Below, one piece after another: positions 44,397 through 54,818 of a DNA stretch of 64,000 bases. Both the position numbers and the translations under genes were made by a program. Under the pieces are notes generated by a model. That model was not told the origin of the DNA and did not search any database. It saw nothing but the letters and a program-made list of their open reading frames with translations. Each line of letters opens with the position of its first letter. The first letter of the stretch is position 1. Origin of the DNA: Kosakonia oryzae (GTDB lineage: Bacteria; Pseudomonadota; Gammaproteobacteria; Enterobacterales; Enterobacteriaceae); NCBI RefSeq assembly GCF_001658025.2, contig NZ_CP014007.2:248001-312000 (forward strand), written 5' to 3'.

Positions 44397-44441
44397 GCCG
44401 CAAAGTGTCTTTGTGGCGGTCTGTTTATGCGTCTTTGACGC
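44397..44441 (+). promoter_or_regulatory. Two hairpins in the arnB leader
   Basis: GCCGCAAAG-TGT-CTTTGTGGC (44397-44417, one G-T wobble) and GCGTC-TTT-GACGC (44429-44441). The second abuts the AAGGA ribosome site at 44443, so it could influence arnB translation. Function unknown. Confidence 0.55.
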
Positions 44442-44453
44442 CAAGGAAAAATG

Positions 44454-45590
44454 ATGAGTGATTTTTTACCGTTCTCGCGCCCGTCAATGGGAGATGAAGA
44501 GTTCGCAGCCATTCAGCAAGTGCTCTCTTCCGGCTGGATCACGACAGGTCCGAAAAACCAGGCGCTGGAAGAGGCTTTTTGCACGCTGACCGGTAATCGC
44601 CATGCGATTGCGGTGAGTTCTGCGACAGGCGGAATGCACGTCACGCTGATGGCGCTGGGGATTGGCGCGGGTGATGAAGTGATCACCCCGTCGATGACCT
44701 GGGTTTCCACTCTCAACATGATCGTCCTGCTCGGCGCGACGCCGGTGATGATCGATGTCGATCGCGATACGCTGATGGTCACCCCTGAAGCGATTGAAGC
44801 GGCGATTACGCCACGAACCAAAGCCATTATTCCTGTCCATTATGCGGGCGCGCCTGCTGATATTGATGCTCTTCGCTCCATTGGCGAGAAGCACGGTATT
44901 CCGGTGATTGAAGATGCAGCGCACGCGGCCGGAACTTACTACAAAGGTCAGCATGTAGGTTCGCGCGGTACGGCGATTTTTTCCTTCCACGCCATTAAAA
45001 ACATGACCTCCGCTGAAGGCGGGTTAGTGGTGACAGACGACGAACAACTGGCCAACCGTATTCGCAGCCTGAAATTCCACGGGCTTGGCGTGGATGCCTA
45101 CGATCGACAGACCCACGGCCGCGCGCCGCAGGCGGAAGTGATCTCCCCTGGCTTTAAATACAACCTGGCCGATATCAACGCCGCCATTGCGCTGGTGCAG
45201 CTTGGCAAGTTGCCAGCGGCCAATGCCCGCCGCCAGGAGATTGCTCAACGCTATTTACTGGAACTGGCTGATACCCCGTTCCAGCCGCTGGCGCTGCCGT
45301 CATGGCCGCATCAGCACGCCTGGCATCTGTTTATTATTCGCGTTGATGAACAACGTTGCGGTATTTCCCGCGACGCACTGATGGAAACCCTGAAAGCGCA
45401 GGGCATTGGCACTGGCCTGCATTTTCGCGCGGCACATACGCAGAAGTACTACCGCGAACGCTTCCCGATTGTATTACCCAATACGGAGTGGAACAGCGCG
45501 CGTATCTGTTCCCTGCCGCTTTTCCCGGATATGACCCATGACGACTCAACCCGCGTCATTGATGCGCTCAAAAACATTGCAGGGCGCTGA
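44454..45590 (+). CDS. arnB: UDP-4-amino-4-deoxy-L-arabinose-oxoglutarate aminotransferase ArnB
   Basis: 378 residues from ATG 44454 ([20 protein letters not shown]); an ATG directly before it (44451) is too near the AAGGA at 44443-44447. PLP lysine lies in S-F-H-A-I-K-N-M-T near 180-188. DegT/DnrJ aminotransferase that turns UDP-4-keto-arabinose into UDP-L-Ara4N. First gene of arnBCADTEF; the product of the operon modifies lipid A phosphates and gives polymyxin resistance. Confidence 0.97.
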   Translation: MSDFLPFSRPSMGDEEFAAIQQVLSSGWITTGPKNQALEEAFCTLTGNRHAIAVSSATGGMHVTLMALGIGAGDEVITPSMTWVSTLNMIVLLGATPVMIDVDRDTLMVTPEAIEAAITPRTKAIIPVHYAGAPADIDALRSIGEKHGIPVIEDAAHAAGTYYKGQHVGSRGTAIFSFHAIKNMTSAEGGLVVTDDEQLANRIRSLKFHGLGVDAYDRQTHGRAPQAEVISPGFKYNLADINAAIALVQLGKLPAANARRQEIAQRYLLELADTPFQPLALPSWPHQHAWHLFIIRVDEQRCGISRDALMETLKAQGIGTGLHFRAAHTQKYYRERFPIVLPNTEWNSARICSLPLFPDMTHDDSTRVIDALKNIAGR

Positions 45591-45591
45591 T

Positions 45592-46575
45592 ATGTTTACC
45601 TTACCGCTTGTCGAAAAAGTTTCCGTGGTTATCCCGGTTTACAACGAGCAAGAGAGCCTGCCGGAACTGATTCGCCGCACTACGGCGAGCTGCAATCTGC
45701 TGGGCATTGATTACGAAATTCTGCTGGTTGATGACGGCAGCAGCGACGACTCCGCGCAGATGTTAACCGCTGCGGCCCAACAGCCAGGCAGCCGTGTTGT
45801 TGCTGTGTTGCTGAACCGCAATTACGGCCAACACTCGGCGATCATGGCCGGTTTCAGCCATGTCACCGGCGATCTGATCATCACGCTGGATGCCGATCTG
45901 CAAAACCCGCCGGAAGAGATCCCGCGTCTGGTGGCGAAAGCCAATGAGGGTTATGACGTGGTCGGTACCGTGCGCCAGCACCGCCAGGACAGCCTGTTCC
46001 GCAAAATGGCGTCACGCACCATCAACCGCCTGATCCAGCGCACCACCGGTAAAGCAATGGGCGACTACGGCTGCATGCTGCGCGCTTACCGCCGCCATAT
46101 TGTCGATGCCATGTTGCATTGCCACGAGCGCAGCACCTTTATCCCAATCCTCGCCAACACCTTTGCCCGCCGGGCGGTTGAGATCCCGGTGCAGCACGCC
46201 GAACGTGAGTTCGGTGATTCGAAATACAGCTTTATGCGGCTGATCAATCTGATGTACGACCTGGTGACCTGCCTGACCACCACGCCGCTGCGCTTGCTGA
46301 GCGTCTTCGGCAGCGTGATTGCCCTGGCGGGCTTCTCGCTGGCGGTACTGCTGGTGGTGCTGCGTCTGGCGTTTGGCCCGCAGTGGGCAGGGGAAGGGGT
46401 GTTTATGCTCTTCGCCATCCTGTTCACCTTTATCGGCGCGCAGTTTATCGGCATGGGGCTGCTTGGGGAGTATATCGGCCGTATCTACAACGATGTGCGC
46501 GCTCGTCCCCGCTACTTTATTCAACGTGTTGTCCGTCAAGAATCTGATGATTCGCAAGAGGAAAAAAATCAATGA
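45592..46575 (+). CDS. arnC: Undecaprenyl-phosphate 4-deoxy-4-formamido-L-arabinose transferase ArnC
   Basis: 327 residues (E. coli 322) starting [20 protein letters not shown], two bases after the arnB stop. GT2 fold with D-D-G-S-S-D-D and D-A-D-L-Q-N-P-P, and two C-terminal membrane helices (about 235-260 and 270-295). It transfers Ara4FN to undecaprenyl phosphate at the inner membrane. Overlaps arnA by four bases. Confidence 0.97.
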   Translation: MFTLPLVEKVSVVIPVYNEQESLPELIRRTTASCNLLGIDYEILLVDDGSSDDSAQMLTAAAQQPGSRVVAVLLNRNYGQHSAIMAGFSHVTGDLIITLDADLQNPPEEIPRLVAKANEGYDVVGTVRQHRQDSLFRKMASRTINRLIQRTTGKAMGDYGCMLRAYRRHIVDAMLHCHERSTFIPILANTFARRAVEIPVQHAEREFGDSKYSFMRLINLMYDLVTCLTTTPLRLLSVFGSVIALAGFSLAVLLVVLRLAFGPQWAGEGVFMLFAILFTFIGAQFIGMGLLGEYIGRIYNDVRARPRYFIQRVVRQESDDSQEEKNQ

Positions 46576-48551
46576 AAGCCGTAGTTTTTGCTTACCACGA
46601 TATGGGATGTGTTGGTACACAGGCGTTACTGGATGCCGGATTTGAGATTGCGGCGATTTTTACTCACCCTGACAACGCGAACGAAAACCACTTTTTTGGC
46701 TCCGTGGCACGCATTGCCGCTGAGCGCGGCATTCCGGTCTACGCACCGGAGGATGTTAACCACCCGCTGTGGGTGGACCGTATTCGCGACCTCAATGCGG
46801 ATGTGATCTTCTCGTTCTACTACCGCAACTTGCTGTGCGAAAACATCCTCAACACTGCGCGTTTTGGCGCGTTCAACCTGCATGGCTCTCTGCTGCCGGC
46901 TTACCGTGGTCGCGCACCGCTGAACTGGGTGCTGGTGAATGGTGAAACGGAAACCGGCGTCACCCTACATCGCATGGTCGCGCGGGCCGATGCGGGCGCG
47001 ATTATCGCGCAGCAGCGCGTGGCGATTGAAGAAAATGATGAAGCCCTCTCGCTGCACCGTAAGCTCTCCGAGGCGGCAAAAGCGATGCTGAGCAGCGTGC
47101 TGCCCGACATCAAAGCGCAGCGCTTTAGCGAAACCGCGCAGGACGAAAGCAAAGCCAGCTATGTTGGTCGCCGCACGCCGGAAGATGGCCGTCTTGACTG
47201 GGAAAAACCGGCGCAGACGCTGCAAAACCTGGTGCGTGCTGTTTCCGATCCGTGGCCGGGCGCTTACAGCTTTGCCGGCACCCATAAATTTATCGTCTGG
47301 AAATCCCGCGTGCGTACCGATCTCAGCCCGGCCCGCGCAGGCACTGTGCTGTCCGTTGCGCCGCTGGTTGTCGCCTGTGGCGAAGGCGCACTGGAAATTT
47401 TGACCGGCCAGGCCGACAACGGCGTTTATATGCAGGGCGCACAACTGGCGCAGTCGCTGGGGCTGGTCGCTGGTGCATTGCTGACCAGCAAACCGGTGGT
47501 GGCGGTAAAACGCCGTACCCGCGTGCTGATCCTTGGCGTGAACGGCTTTATCGGCAACCATCTGACCGAGCGTCTGCTGCGTGATGACAATTACGAGATC
47601 TACGGCCTGGATATCGGATCGGATGCGATCAGCCGTTTCCTCGGCTGCCCGCGTTTCCACTTCGTCGAAGGCGATATCAGCATTCACTCCGAGTGGATCG
47701 AGTACCACATCAAAAAATGCGACGTGGTGCTGCCGCTGGTAGCGATCGCTACGCCAATCGAATACACCCGCAACCCGCTGCGCGTGTTCGAGCTGGATTT
47801 CGAAGAGAACCTGAAAATCATCCGTGACTGCGTGAAATACAATAAACGCATCATTTTCCCGTCGACGTCCGAAGTGTACGGCATGTGTACCGACAAGAAT
47901 TTCGACGAAGATAATTCGAACCTGGTGGTCGGCCCGATCAACAAACAGCGCTGGATTTACTCGGTATCGAAACAACTGCTCGACCGCGTGATCTGGGCAT
48001 ATGGCGACAAGCACGGTCTGAAATTCACCCTGTTCCGTCCGTTTAACTGGATGGGGCCGCGCCTGGATAACCTGAACGCCGCGCGCATCGGTAGCTCCCG
48101 CGCTATCACCCAGCTGATCCTCAACCTGGTGGAAGGTTCGCCGATCAAGCTGATCGAAGGCGGTAAACAAAAACGCTGCTTCACCGATATTAGCGACGGT
48201 ATCGAAGCGCTGTTCCGCATTATCGAAAACAAAGATGGTCGTTGCGATGGCGAGATCATCAACATCGGTAACCCGGATAACGAAGCGAGCATCAAAGAGC
48301 TGGCCGAAATGCTGCTGGCGAGCTTTGAGAAACACCCGCTGCGCGATCGTTTCCCGCCGTTCGCCGGTTTCCGCGAAGTGGAAAGCAGCAGCTATTACGG
48401 CAAAGGTTACCAGGATGTTGAGCACCGCAAACCGAGCATCCGTAACGCGAAACGCTGCCTGCACTGGGAACCGACCGTGGATATGCGCCAGACCATTGAC
48501 GAGACGCTGGACTTCTTCCTGCGCACCGTCGAACTGACGGATGAGAAATAA
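46572..48551 (+). CDS. arnA: Bifunctional UDP-glucuronate decarboxylase / UDP-Ara4N formyltransferase ArnA
   Basis: 659 residues (E. coli 660). N-terminal formyltransferase half (1-300) with the N-L-H-G-S-L-L-P active-site motif near 102-109 and a downstream D near 140. C-terminal SDR-type oxidative decarboxylase half with G-V-N-G-F-I-G-N-H near 321 and Y-S-V-S-K near 463. Both catalytic units look intact. It makes the UDP-4-keto-pentose used by ArnB and formylates the product of ArnB. Confidence 0.97.
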   Translation: MKAVVFAYHDMGCVGTQALLDAGFEIAAIFTHPDNANENHFFGSVARIAAERGIPVYAPEDVNHPLWVDRIRDLNADVIFSFYYRNLLCENILNTARFGAFNLHGSLLPAYRGRAPLNWVLVNGETETGVTLHRMVARADAGAIIAQQRVAIEENDEALSLHRKLSEAAKAMLSSVLPDIKAQRFSETAQDESKASYVGRRTPEDGRLDWEKPAQTLQNLVRAVSDPWPGAYSFAGTHKFIVWKSRVRTDLSPARAGTVLSVAPLVVACGEGALEILTGQADNGVYMQGAQLAQSLGLVAGALLTSKPVVAVKRRTRVLILGVNGFIGNHLTERLLRDDNYEIYGLDIGSDAISRFLGCPRFHFVEGDISIHSEWIEYHIKKCDVVLPLVAIATPIEYTRNPLRVFELDFEENLKIIRDCVKYNKRIIFPSTSEVYGMCTDKNFDEDNSNLVVGPINKQRWIYSVSKQLLDRVIWAYGDKHGLKFTLFRPFNWMGPRLDNLNAARIGSSRAITQLILNLVEGSPIKLIEGGKQKRCFTDISDGIEALFRIIENKDGRCDGEIINIGNPDNEASIKELAEMLLASFEKHPLRDRFPPFAGFREVESSSYYGKGYQDVEHRKPSIRNAKRCLHWEPTVDMRQTIDETLDFFLRTVELTDEK

Positions 48552-48553
48552 GC

Positions 48554-49456
48554 ATGAAATATGTCGGCTTACGCATTGATGTCGATACCTTTCGCGGCAC
48601 GCGTGATGGCGTACCGCGCCTGCTGGAGCTGTTAAAAAAGCACCATATTCAGGCGAGCTTTTTCTTTAGCGTCGGGCCGGACAACATGGGGCGCCATATC
48701 TGGCGCCTGCTTAAGCCGAAATTTCTGTGGAAGATGCTGCGCTCGCGCGCGGCATCGCTCTACGGCTGGGATATCCTGCTGGCCGGAACGGCCTGGCCGG
48801 GACGGTTAATCGGCGAAGGGAATGCGGAAATTATTCGCCAGACCGCGCAGGGCCATGAAGTCGGGCTGCACGCCTGGGATCACCACGGCTGGCAGCGCTG
48901 GAGCGGCGTATGGGATCAAAAGCGTTTAGAGGCGGAGATCGAACGCGGCCTGCTGGCGCTGGAAGTGATTATCGGTCGTTCGGTGACCTGTTCAGCCGTT
49001 GCGGGCTGGCGCGCCGATCAGCGGGTGGTGAAAGCAAAGTCTGCGTTCGACTTCCGCTATAACAGCGATTGTCGCGGTACGCAGCCGTTTCGCCCGCAGC
49101 TGACGGACAACACCTGTGCGGTTCCGCAGATCCCGGTGACGTTGCCGACATGGGATGAAGTGGTTGGCACCACGGTAAGCGCCACAGAATACAATCGCTA
49201 TATTCTCGACTGTATCCATCGTGATAACGGGACACCGGTTTATACCATTCATGCTGAAGTAGAAGGGATCATCGGCGCGGATGGATTTGATGAATTACTG
49301 ACAATGGCGGCCCGCGAGCAAATCGTCTTTTGCCCGTTGAGCCAGCTATTGCCGGATGATGTAGCCACGTTGCCGGTCGGCAAAGTCGTGCGTGGAGAAG
49401 TGGCCGGCCGGGAAGGCTGGCTGGGTTGCCAACAACTGTTGAGTTCAGGGTCATGA
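48554..49456 (+). CDS. arnD: 4-deoxy-4-formamido-L-arabinose-phosphoundecaprenol deformylase ArnD
   Basis: 300 residues (E. coli 296). NodB-type polysaccharide deacetylase fold with the R-I-D-V-D-T-F-R-G metal motif near 7-15 and H-A-W-D-H-H near 102. It removes the formyl group after transfer to the lipid carrier. Two bases after arnA and overlapping arnT by four bases. Confidence 0.96.
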   Translation: MKYVGLRIDVDTFRGTRDGVPRLLELLKKHHIQASFFFSVGPDNMGRHIWRLLKPKFLWKMLRSRAASLYGWDILLAGTAWPGRLIGEGNAEIIRQTAQGHEVGLHAWDHHGWQRWSGVWDQKRLEAEIERGLLALEVIIGRSVTCSAVAGWRADQRVVKAKSAFDFRYNSDCRGTQPFRPQLTDNTCAVPQIPVTLPTWDEVVGTTVSATEYNRYILDCIHRDNGTPVYTIHAEVEGIIGADGFDELLTMAAREQIVFCPLSQLLPDDVATLPVGKVVRGEVAGREGWLGCQQLLSSGS

Positions 49457-51111
49457 AATCCCGTTATTTTACGCTGGTGCTGTTCGCGCTATTTGCCCTC
49501 TACTATCTCATTCCCATTGAATATCGTTTGCTCTGGCAGCCTGATGAAACCCGCTATGCGGAAATCAGCCGGGAGATGCTACACAGCGGCGACTGGGTGG
49601 TGCCGCATTTCCTCGGCCTGCGCTATTTCGAAAAACCGATAGCCGGTTACTGGATCAACAATATTGGCCAGTGGCTGTTTGGTCACAATAACTTCGCGGT
49701 GCGTTTCGGTGCCATCTTCTCGATTGCGCTGTCGGGGCTGCTGGTTGGCGGGCTGGCATGGAAGATGTGGCGCGACAAACGGATTGCAGTGCTCTCCGGC
49801 GTCATATTCCTGACGGCGTTTTTGGTTTACGGCATCGGCACTTATGCGGTGCTCGACCCGATGATCACGCTATGGATGACACTGGCGATGTTCAGCTTCT
49901 GGCTTGCGTCGCAGGCCACCACGCTGCGCGGTAAGTTTGGCGGCTATGTGCTGCTGGGCGTTGCCTGCGGCATGGGGGTGATGACCAAAGGGTTCCTCGC
50001 GCTGGCGGTGCCGGTGATCGGTGTGCTGCCGTGGGTGATTGTGCAGAAACGCTGGAAAGAGGTGCTGCTCTGGGGCTGGCTGGCGGTGATCTGCTGCGTC
50101 GTGACTGTGCTGCCCTGGGGGCTGGCGATTGCTGCCCGCGAGCCGGATTTCTGGCGCTACTTCTTCTGGGTGGAGCATATTCAGCGTTTTGCCCAGCAGG
50201 ACGCGCAGCACAAAGCACCGTTCTGGTATTACATTCCGTTTCTGGTTGCCGGTTCGCTGCCGTGGCTCGCGCTGTTACCTGGCGCGCTGAAAACGGGCTG
50301 GCTGGCGCGTAAAGAGGGGCTGCGCGAAGCTTTCTATCTGCTGGGTTGGGTGGTGATGCCGCTGATTTTCTTCAGCATCGCGAAGGGGAAATTGCCGACC
50401 TATATTCTGCCGTGTTTCGGACCACTGGCGATCCTGATGGCGCGCTATGCAGTGGCGGTAGCCAAAGAGCATGGCCGGGCGCTGCGCATTAACGCCTGGA
50501 TCAACATTGCTTTTGGTTTGATCGGTACGGTTGCCGCGCTGGTGGTGTCGCCGTGGGGCTTTTTAAAGCATCCGGTATGGATGCCGATCGAAGTGTATAA
50601 AGCGGCGCTGGCAGCATTTGCCTTTTTCTGCTGGTTGCTGGTCGGGCTGTTTACGTTGCGCGCCAGCCACGAGCGCTGGTCGTACGCCGCGCTGTGTCCG
50701 CTGGGGGTTGCACTGCTGGTGGGTATTGTTATCCCGGACAAAGTGATGGATTCCAAACAGCCGCAATTTTTAATTAACTTCGTCAATGACTCGCTGACCC
50801 CCAGCCGCTATGTGCTGGCCGATAACGTCGGGGTTGCCGCCGGTCTGGCGTGGGAGCTGAAGCGCAAAGATATTATTCTCTTTGGTACGGAGGGTGAGCT
50901 TACCTACGGGATGGCGTATCCTGACGGGCAGGGCCGCTTTGTCAGTGAGGATGGTTTTACCGACTGGCTGGCACAACACCGTCAGCAAGGCGTGATATCG
51001 CTGGTATTGCACCAGTCTAAACCGGATGATTTCACCCGCTTGCCGATCCCGAAACCTGATAACGTCTATGTGCAGGGGCGTATGGTCTTTATTCAGTACT
51101 ATCCACAATGA
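49453..51111 (+). CDS. arnT: Lipid IV(A) 4-amino-4-deoxy-L-arabinosyltransferase ArnT
   Basis: 552 residues (E. coli 550) from ATG 49453 ([20 protein letters not shown]). Protein-mannosyltransferase-like fold with about 12-13 membrane helices and the first periplasmic loop motif [11 protein letters not shown]. It moves Ara4N from undecaprenyl phosphate to lipid A on the periplasmic face. Nine extra upstream codons are open but lie inside arnD. Confidence 0.97.
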   Translation: MKSRYFTLVLFALFALYYLIPIEYRLLWQPDETRYAEISREMLHSGDWVVPHFLGLRYFEKPIAGYWINNIGQWLFGHNNFAVRFGAIFSIALSGLLVGGLAWKMWRDKRIAVLSGVIFLTAFLVYGIGTYAVLDPMITLWMTLAMFSFWLASQATTLRGKFGGYVLLGVACGMGVMTKGFLALAVPVIGVLPWVIVQKRWKEVLLWGWLAVICCVVTVLPWGLAIAAREPDFWRYFFWVEHIQRFAQQDAQHKAPFWYYIPFLVAGSLPWLALLPGALKTGWLARKEGLREAFYLLGWVVMPLIFFSIAKGKLPTYILPCFGPLAILMARYAVAVAKEHGRALRINAWINIAFGLIGTVAALVVSPWGFLKHPVWMPIEVYKAALAAFAFFCWLLVGLFTLRASHERWSYAALCPLGVALLVGIVIPDKVMDSKQPQFLINFVNDSLTPSRYVLADNVGVAAGLAWELKRKDIILFGTEGELTYGMAYPDGQGRFVSEDGFTDWLAQHRQQGVISLVLHQSKPDDFTRLPIPKPDNVYVQGRMVFIQYYPQ

Positions 51112-51446
51112 CAAGCTGGATCTGGCTCCTCCTCGCCAGCCTGTTGAGCTGCGTAGGGCAACTGTGCCAGAAACAGGCGACACGCCCCGCGCCGCCGGGG
51201 CATCGCGGCAGGCATCTCGGCCTGTGGCTGGGGCTGGCGCTGGCATCGCTGGGCGCCGGTATGGCGCTGTGGCTGCTGGTGCTCCAGCGTATTCCGGTCG
51301 GCGTGGCGTATCCGATGCTGAGCCTCAATTTTGTCTGGGTTACGCTGGCCGCGCGCTTTATCTGGCATGAGCGAGTTACCGCGCGTCATGCGGTGGGTGT
51401 TGCGCTGATCATTGCCGGTATTGTGCTGCTGGGGAGTACGCGATGA
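51108..51446 (+). CDS. arnE: Undecaprenyl-phosphate-Ara4N flippase subunit ArnE
   Basis: 112 residues (E. coli 111), small multidrug-resistance-like protein with four membrane helices. Acts with ArnF to flip the Ara4N lipid carrier to the periplasmic face. Overlaps arnT and arnF by four bases each. Confidence 0.95.
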   Translation: MTSWIWLLLASLLSCVGQLCQKQATRPAPPGHRGRHLGLWLGLALASLGAGMALWLLVLQRIPVGVAYPMLSLNFVWVTLAARFIWHERVTARHAVGVALIIAGIVLLGSTR

Positions 51447-51844
51447 GGGGCATGGTATGGGCGCTGGCAAGCGTGCTGCTGGTCAGCGTCGCGCAGTTAT
51501 TGCTGCGTTACGCGATGGTTTCACTGCCGCCGGTGAGTCTCTCGTGGGAGTTTGTATCGGTGCTGCTTCAGCCGCAGAAAGGGACGCTGGCGCTGATTGC
51601 CGGGCTGTTCGGCTACCTGGCGTCGATGGGGTGCTGGTATTTTGCGCTGCACCGTTTGCCGCTGAGCAAAGCTTATGCCCTGCTCAGCGTGAGTTACATT
51701 TTGGTGTGGGTCGCCGCTATCTGGTTGCCCGGCTGGCATGAACCCTTCTCTCTGCGCGGCGGGCTTGGCGTGCTGCTGATTGTCGCCGGTGTGCTGGTTA
51801 TTTTTCTGCCTGGGCGGTCTCGAGCTGGTCGGCAGAGATCGTAA
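51443..51844 (+). CDS. arnF: Undecaprenyl-phosphate-Ara4N flippase subunit ArnF
   Basis: 133 residues (E. coli 128), four membrane helices, partner of ArnE. The last about 15 codons overlap the 3' end of the phosphopantetheinyl transferase gene on the opposite strand by 47 bases, so the C-terminus of one or both has been reshaped at this junction. No hairpin terminator fits between them. Confidence 0.94.
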   Translation: MRGMVWALASVLLVSVAQLLLRYAMVSLPPVSLSWEFVSVLLQPQKGTLALIAGLFGYLASMGCWYFALHRLPLSKAYALLSVSYILVWVAAIWLPGWHEPFSLRGGLGVLLIVAGVLVIFLPGRSRAGRQRS

Positions 51845-52385
51845 AAGGTGTGGTTGTGCAGACGGCAAGGCTCAGTGCCGGGCCTTGATAATGGCTCAGA
51901 TGCAGATTCAGGGGGTTACAGCTATCAACGCTCACCATCTCCCAGGCGCTGCCGCCGCGTTGTTTGATGATGGCTTCCTTTCGTGTCCAGATGCGCCAGA
52001 AAGCATCCAGTTGTTGTTCCGGATGCTCCTGTTCGATTTCACGGTGTTCCGCCTGGCTAAAAACGGCATTCGCCAGACTACGCCAGTTGCTGCGGGGGCG
52101 AATCACTTCAATATCGCAGCCGACTTCCCCTTCATCGCTGACCAGCAGGGCAATGTGATCGCCGCTGTGGCTCAGGCTAAACCAGAAGGGAAAATCGCCG
52201 GGAAACCCCGGCTTCCCCTGTTCACCATAGACTATCTCCGGCAGCGGGGAGATCGCGCGGCTCAGCAACATTCGCCCGGCAAGCCAACGATTGTGCCGAG
52301 CGCCTGTTGGTGCTTGCAATTGTAACGCGGGCGGGATCGAACCTGCGCACAGTTCAGAGATCGAACCCAGTACAACACGATACAT
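51798..52385 (-). CDS. 4'-phosphopantetheinyl transferase of the aryl polyene cluster
   Basis: 195 residues, Sfp/AcpT-like. Magnesium/CoA motifs V-G-C-D-I-E-V near 109-115 and W-R-I-W-T-R-K-E-A near 150-158 are intact. It should attach the phosphopantetheine arm to the cluster's acyl carrier proteins (one begins at the right window edge with the D-S-I-D acceptor site). Its start is 2 bases after the apeR stop, so it is the distal gene of the operon. Tail-to-tail overlap of 47 bases with arnF. Confidence 0.9.
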   Translation of the reverse strand: MYRVVLGSISELCAGSIPPALQLQAPTGARHNRWLAGRMLLSRAISPLPEIVYGEQGKPGFPGDFPFWFSLSHSGDHIALLVSDEGEVGCDIEVIRPRSNWRSLANAVFSQAEHREIEQEHPEQQLDAFWRIWTRKEAIIKQRGGSAWEMVSVDSCNPLNLHLSHYQGPALSLAVCTTTPFTISADQLETAQAEK

Positions 52386-52387
52386 TG

Positions 52388-53617
52388 TTACGCCCAGCGT
52401 TTGATGATGATTGACGTGTTTATCCCGCCAAACGCAAAGTTATTGCTTTGCAGGAATTCGCAATCAATATGCCTTGCTTCGCCACGGATATAATCCAGTT
52501 CGCCGCAATTTTCATCTGGCGTATTCAGGTTTAGCGTCGGCGCAAACCAGCCTTCACGCATCATTTGCAGGCTCATCCAGGCTTCCAGGGCACCGCAGGC
52601 GCCCAGCGTATGGCCGAAGTAACTTTTTAATGAGGAGATTGGCACTGTGTTACCGAAGATCGCAGCGGTGGCCTGGCTTTCAGCGATATCGCCCCGATCG
52701 GTAGCCGTACCGTGTGCGGAAATATAGCCAATATCCTGCGCGCTAAGTCCGGCGATTTTGAGTGCCTGTTGCATGCAGGTTTGCATGGTTTCCCGCTGGG
52801 GTTGCGTGATGTGTGCGGCATCGCAGTTGGTGGCAAAGCCGACGATTTCACCATAGATGGTGGCACCGCGCGCCTTTGCATGTTCCAGCTCCTCCAGAAT
52901 CAGGGTGCCTGCACCTTCACCAATCACCAGGCCATCACGGCGGGTATCGAAAGGCGACGGCGTGGTTTTCGGCTCATCATTGCGCTGGCTGGTGGCAAAT
53001 AGCGTATCAAACACGGCGGCTTCCGACGGACATAGCTCTTCCGCACCGCCTGCGACCATTACATCCTGATAACCGTGGCGAATGGCTTCCCAGGCGTAAC
53101 CTATTGCCTGGCTGCCTGAAGTGCAGGCGCTGGAAGTGGGAATAACCCGACCGCGCAAGCCGAAGAATAGCCCGGTGTTAACGGCGGTGGTGTGCGGCAT
53201 CATTTGCACATAGGTGGTGCCCGTAATGTTGTTGGTGTGCTTTTCCGTCAGCATAGTCGCAAACTCACTCACCGGGCCGGTACTGCCGGTCGATGAGCCA
53301 TAAGCAATACCGGTACTGCCATTGGTCAGCACCGGGTCGTCGATTAACCCGGCCTGCTCCAGTGCCAGTTCGCTGGCGCGCGTGGAAAGCAGGGATACAC
53401 GGCCCATCGCACGGATGCGTTTGCGGGTGTAATGCTCCGGCAGCGCGAAGTCGTCAATCGGTGCGCCCAGCAGGGTATGCAGCCCATCGTAAATCTGCCA
53501 TTCCGGCATTTTCCGTACGGCATTCTCGTAGGCCAGTAAGCGCTTCGCGACATCCTGCCAGTTCTGACCAAAGGCGGTGACGCCGCCCATACCGGTAATG
53601 ACTACGCGACGCGTCAT
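52388..53617 (-). CDS. apeR: Beta-ketoacyl-ACP synthase (ApeR-type) of the aryl polyene cluster
   Basis: 409 residues, FabF-like KAS II. Active-site triad: Cys in S-S-A-C-T-S-G-S near 165, His in S-A-H-G-T-A-T-D near 305 and His in Y-F-G-H-T-L-G near 340. One of several ketosynthases in APE clusters; ApeR is thought to form a homodimer, distinct from the ApeO-ApeC chain-building pair. Four-base overlap with apeQ. Confidence 0.9.
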   Translation of the reverse strand: MTRRVVITGMGGVTAFGQNWQDVAKRLLAYENAVRKMPEWQIYDGLHTLLGAPIDDFALPEHYTRKRIRAMGRVSLLSTRASELALEQAGLIDDPVLTNGSTGIAYGSSTGSTGPVSEFATMLTEKHTNNITGTTYVQMMPHTTAVNTGLFFGLRGRVIPTSSACTSGSQAIGYAWEAIRHGYQDVMVAGGAEELCPSEAAVFDTLFATSQRNDEPKTTPSPFDTRRDGLVIGEGAGTLILEELEHAKARGATIYGEIVGFATNCDAAHITQPQRETMQTCMQQALKIAGLSAQDIGYISAHGTATDRGDIAESQATAAIFGNTVPISSLKSYFGHTLGACGALEAWMSLQMMREGWFAPTLNLNTPDENCGELDYIRGEARHIDCEFLQSNNFAFGGINTSIIIKRWA

Positions 53618-54345
53618 AGCATCCCCCCATTAATGGAAATCACCTGACGGGTGACATAACCCGCAATGTCGGACATTAAATAACTGGCCAGTCCGGCGAC
53701 TTCTTGCGTCTGGCCCATACGCTTCATGGGAATCATGCTCATCGCTTCTTTCAGCGCCGCCTCTTCCATGTCGATCATCCCGGTATCAATCAGGCCCGGC
53801 GCAATACAGTTGACAGTGATTTTGCGTTTCGCCAGTTCAATCGCCAGCGCCTTGGTTGCGCCAATGATCCCTGCTTTTGCCGCACTGTAGTTGACCTGGC
53901 CACGGTTGCCCATCACGCCAGAGACCGACGAAAGCGTAATAATACGTCCGCCATTGCGGGCGCCAATCATCGGCATGATGCAGGGTTGAATCACATTGTA
54001 AAAACTGTCGAGATTGGTATGGATGACCGCATCCCAGTCCTCTTCGCTCAGCGCCGGAAAGGCTGCATCGCGTGCAATTCCGGCATTGCTGACCACTCCG
54101 TACCACGCGCCGTAGCGGGCGATTTCGCTCTCCAGTACGTCGCGGCACTGCTCGCGGTTGCCCACATCGAAGCTGAGCAGTCGCGCGCTTCCTCCAGCCT
54201 GTTCAATCGCGTGCAGCGTTTGCTGCGCACCTTGTTCATCGCGATGATAATGCACGCCAATCGTAAAGCCATCAGCGGCAAGTTGTTGGGCGATGGCGCG
54301 ACCGATGCCTTTGCTGGCACCGGTGACCAATACTGAACGATTCAT
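53614..54345 (-). CDS. apeQ: 3-oxoacyl-ACP reductase (ApeQ-type)
   Basis: 243 residues, FabG-like SDR: G-A-S-K-G-I-G-R-A near 9-17, S-N-A-G near 88, Ser in L-S-S-V-S-G near 140 and Y-S-A-A-K near 153. It reduces the beta-keto group of the growing polyene with NADPH. Overlaps apeP and apeR by four bases each. Confidence 0.92.
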   Translation of the reverse strand: MNRSVLVTGASKGIGRAIAQQLAADGFTIGVHYHRDEQGAQQTLHAIEQAGGSARLLSFDVGNREQCRDVLESEIARYGAWYGVVSNAGIARDAAFPALSEEDWDAVIHTNLDSFYNVIQPCIMPMIGARNGGRIITLSSVSGVMGNRGQVNYSAAKAGIIGATKALAIELAKRKITVNCIAPGLIDTGMIDMEEAALKEAMSMIPMKRMGQTQEVAGLASYLMSDIAGYVTRQVISINGGML

Positions 54346-54818
54346 GCCGTTTTCCCTTGAGTAAAAAGTGACGTTAACTCTTCCTTTGTTGGCTGGAAGG
54401 TATTGACCCGGCCCGAAGCCAGTGTGGCGGCCTGTGTCTGAATGGTGCAGTCGAAGCTGCCGAAACGTTCATCCTGCATCAGCAATTTAACGTGGATATC
54501 CAGCACGGTATTCGCGGGAAATGAGCCCGCCACGCAGGTTAATTCTCTCGCTCCCAGCACCATACCGAGAGCAATGTTGTCAGCACCGCGTTGCTGGCGA
54601 TGCCAACCCGACCAGACGCCAATAGTTTGCGCCATCAATTCCAGCGCATACCAGCCAGGCAAGTTGCCTGCGGCATCAATAAACGGCGCAAGAACACCAT
54701 TCTTATCGACGGCCACGCGGCAGTGGGCGCTATCAGCTTCGACGGCGATAACCTCAGCCAGCAGGATCATTGGTGCGTCGTGAGGTAAATAGGCACCCGG
54801 GGTAAGGTAATGGCTCAT
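54342..54818 (-). CDS. apeP: 3-hydroxyacyl-ACP dehydratase (ApeP-type)
   Basis: 158 residues, hot-dog fold, FabA/FabZ-like (family of predicted 3-hydroxylacyl-ACP dehydratases, YiiD/COG4706-like). It contains P-H-D-A-P-M-I-L near 12-19 and G-N-L-P-G-W-Y-A-L-E-L-M-A-Q-T-I near 51-66 with the catalytic Glu. In APE systems ApeP pairs with ApeI (117 residues here) to form the working dehydratase that leaves the conjugated double bonds. Confidence 0.9.
   Translation of the reverse strand: MSHYLTPGAYLPHDAPMILLAEVIAVEADSAHCRVAVDKNGVLAPFIDAAGNLPGWYALELMAQTIGVWSGWHRQQRGADNIALGMVLGARELTCVAGSFPANTVLDIHVKLLMQDERFGSFDCTIQTQAATLASGRVNTFQPTKEELTSLFTQGKTA

Larger units (their letters stand above)
44028..44453. 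other. Intergenic region and leader before arnB
   Basis: 426 bases, very AT-rich on the left (44040-44300) and without a gene. It holds the candidate PmrA box at 44276-44292, a -10-like TAACAT at 44303-44308 and two hairpins in the presumed 140-base leader. Confidence 0.6.

Noticed and set aside
46965-48464. 499-codon open frame on the minus strand inside arnA
   Set aside because: Fully antisense to a conserved enzyme; low-complexity, no start signal.
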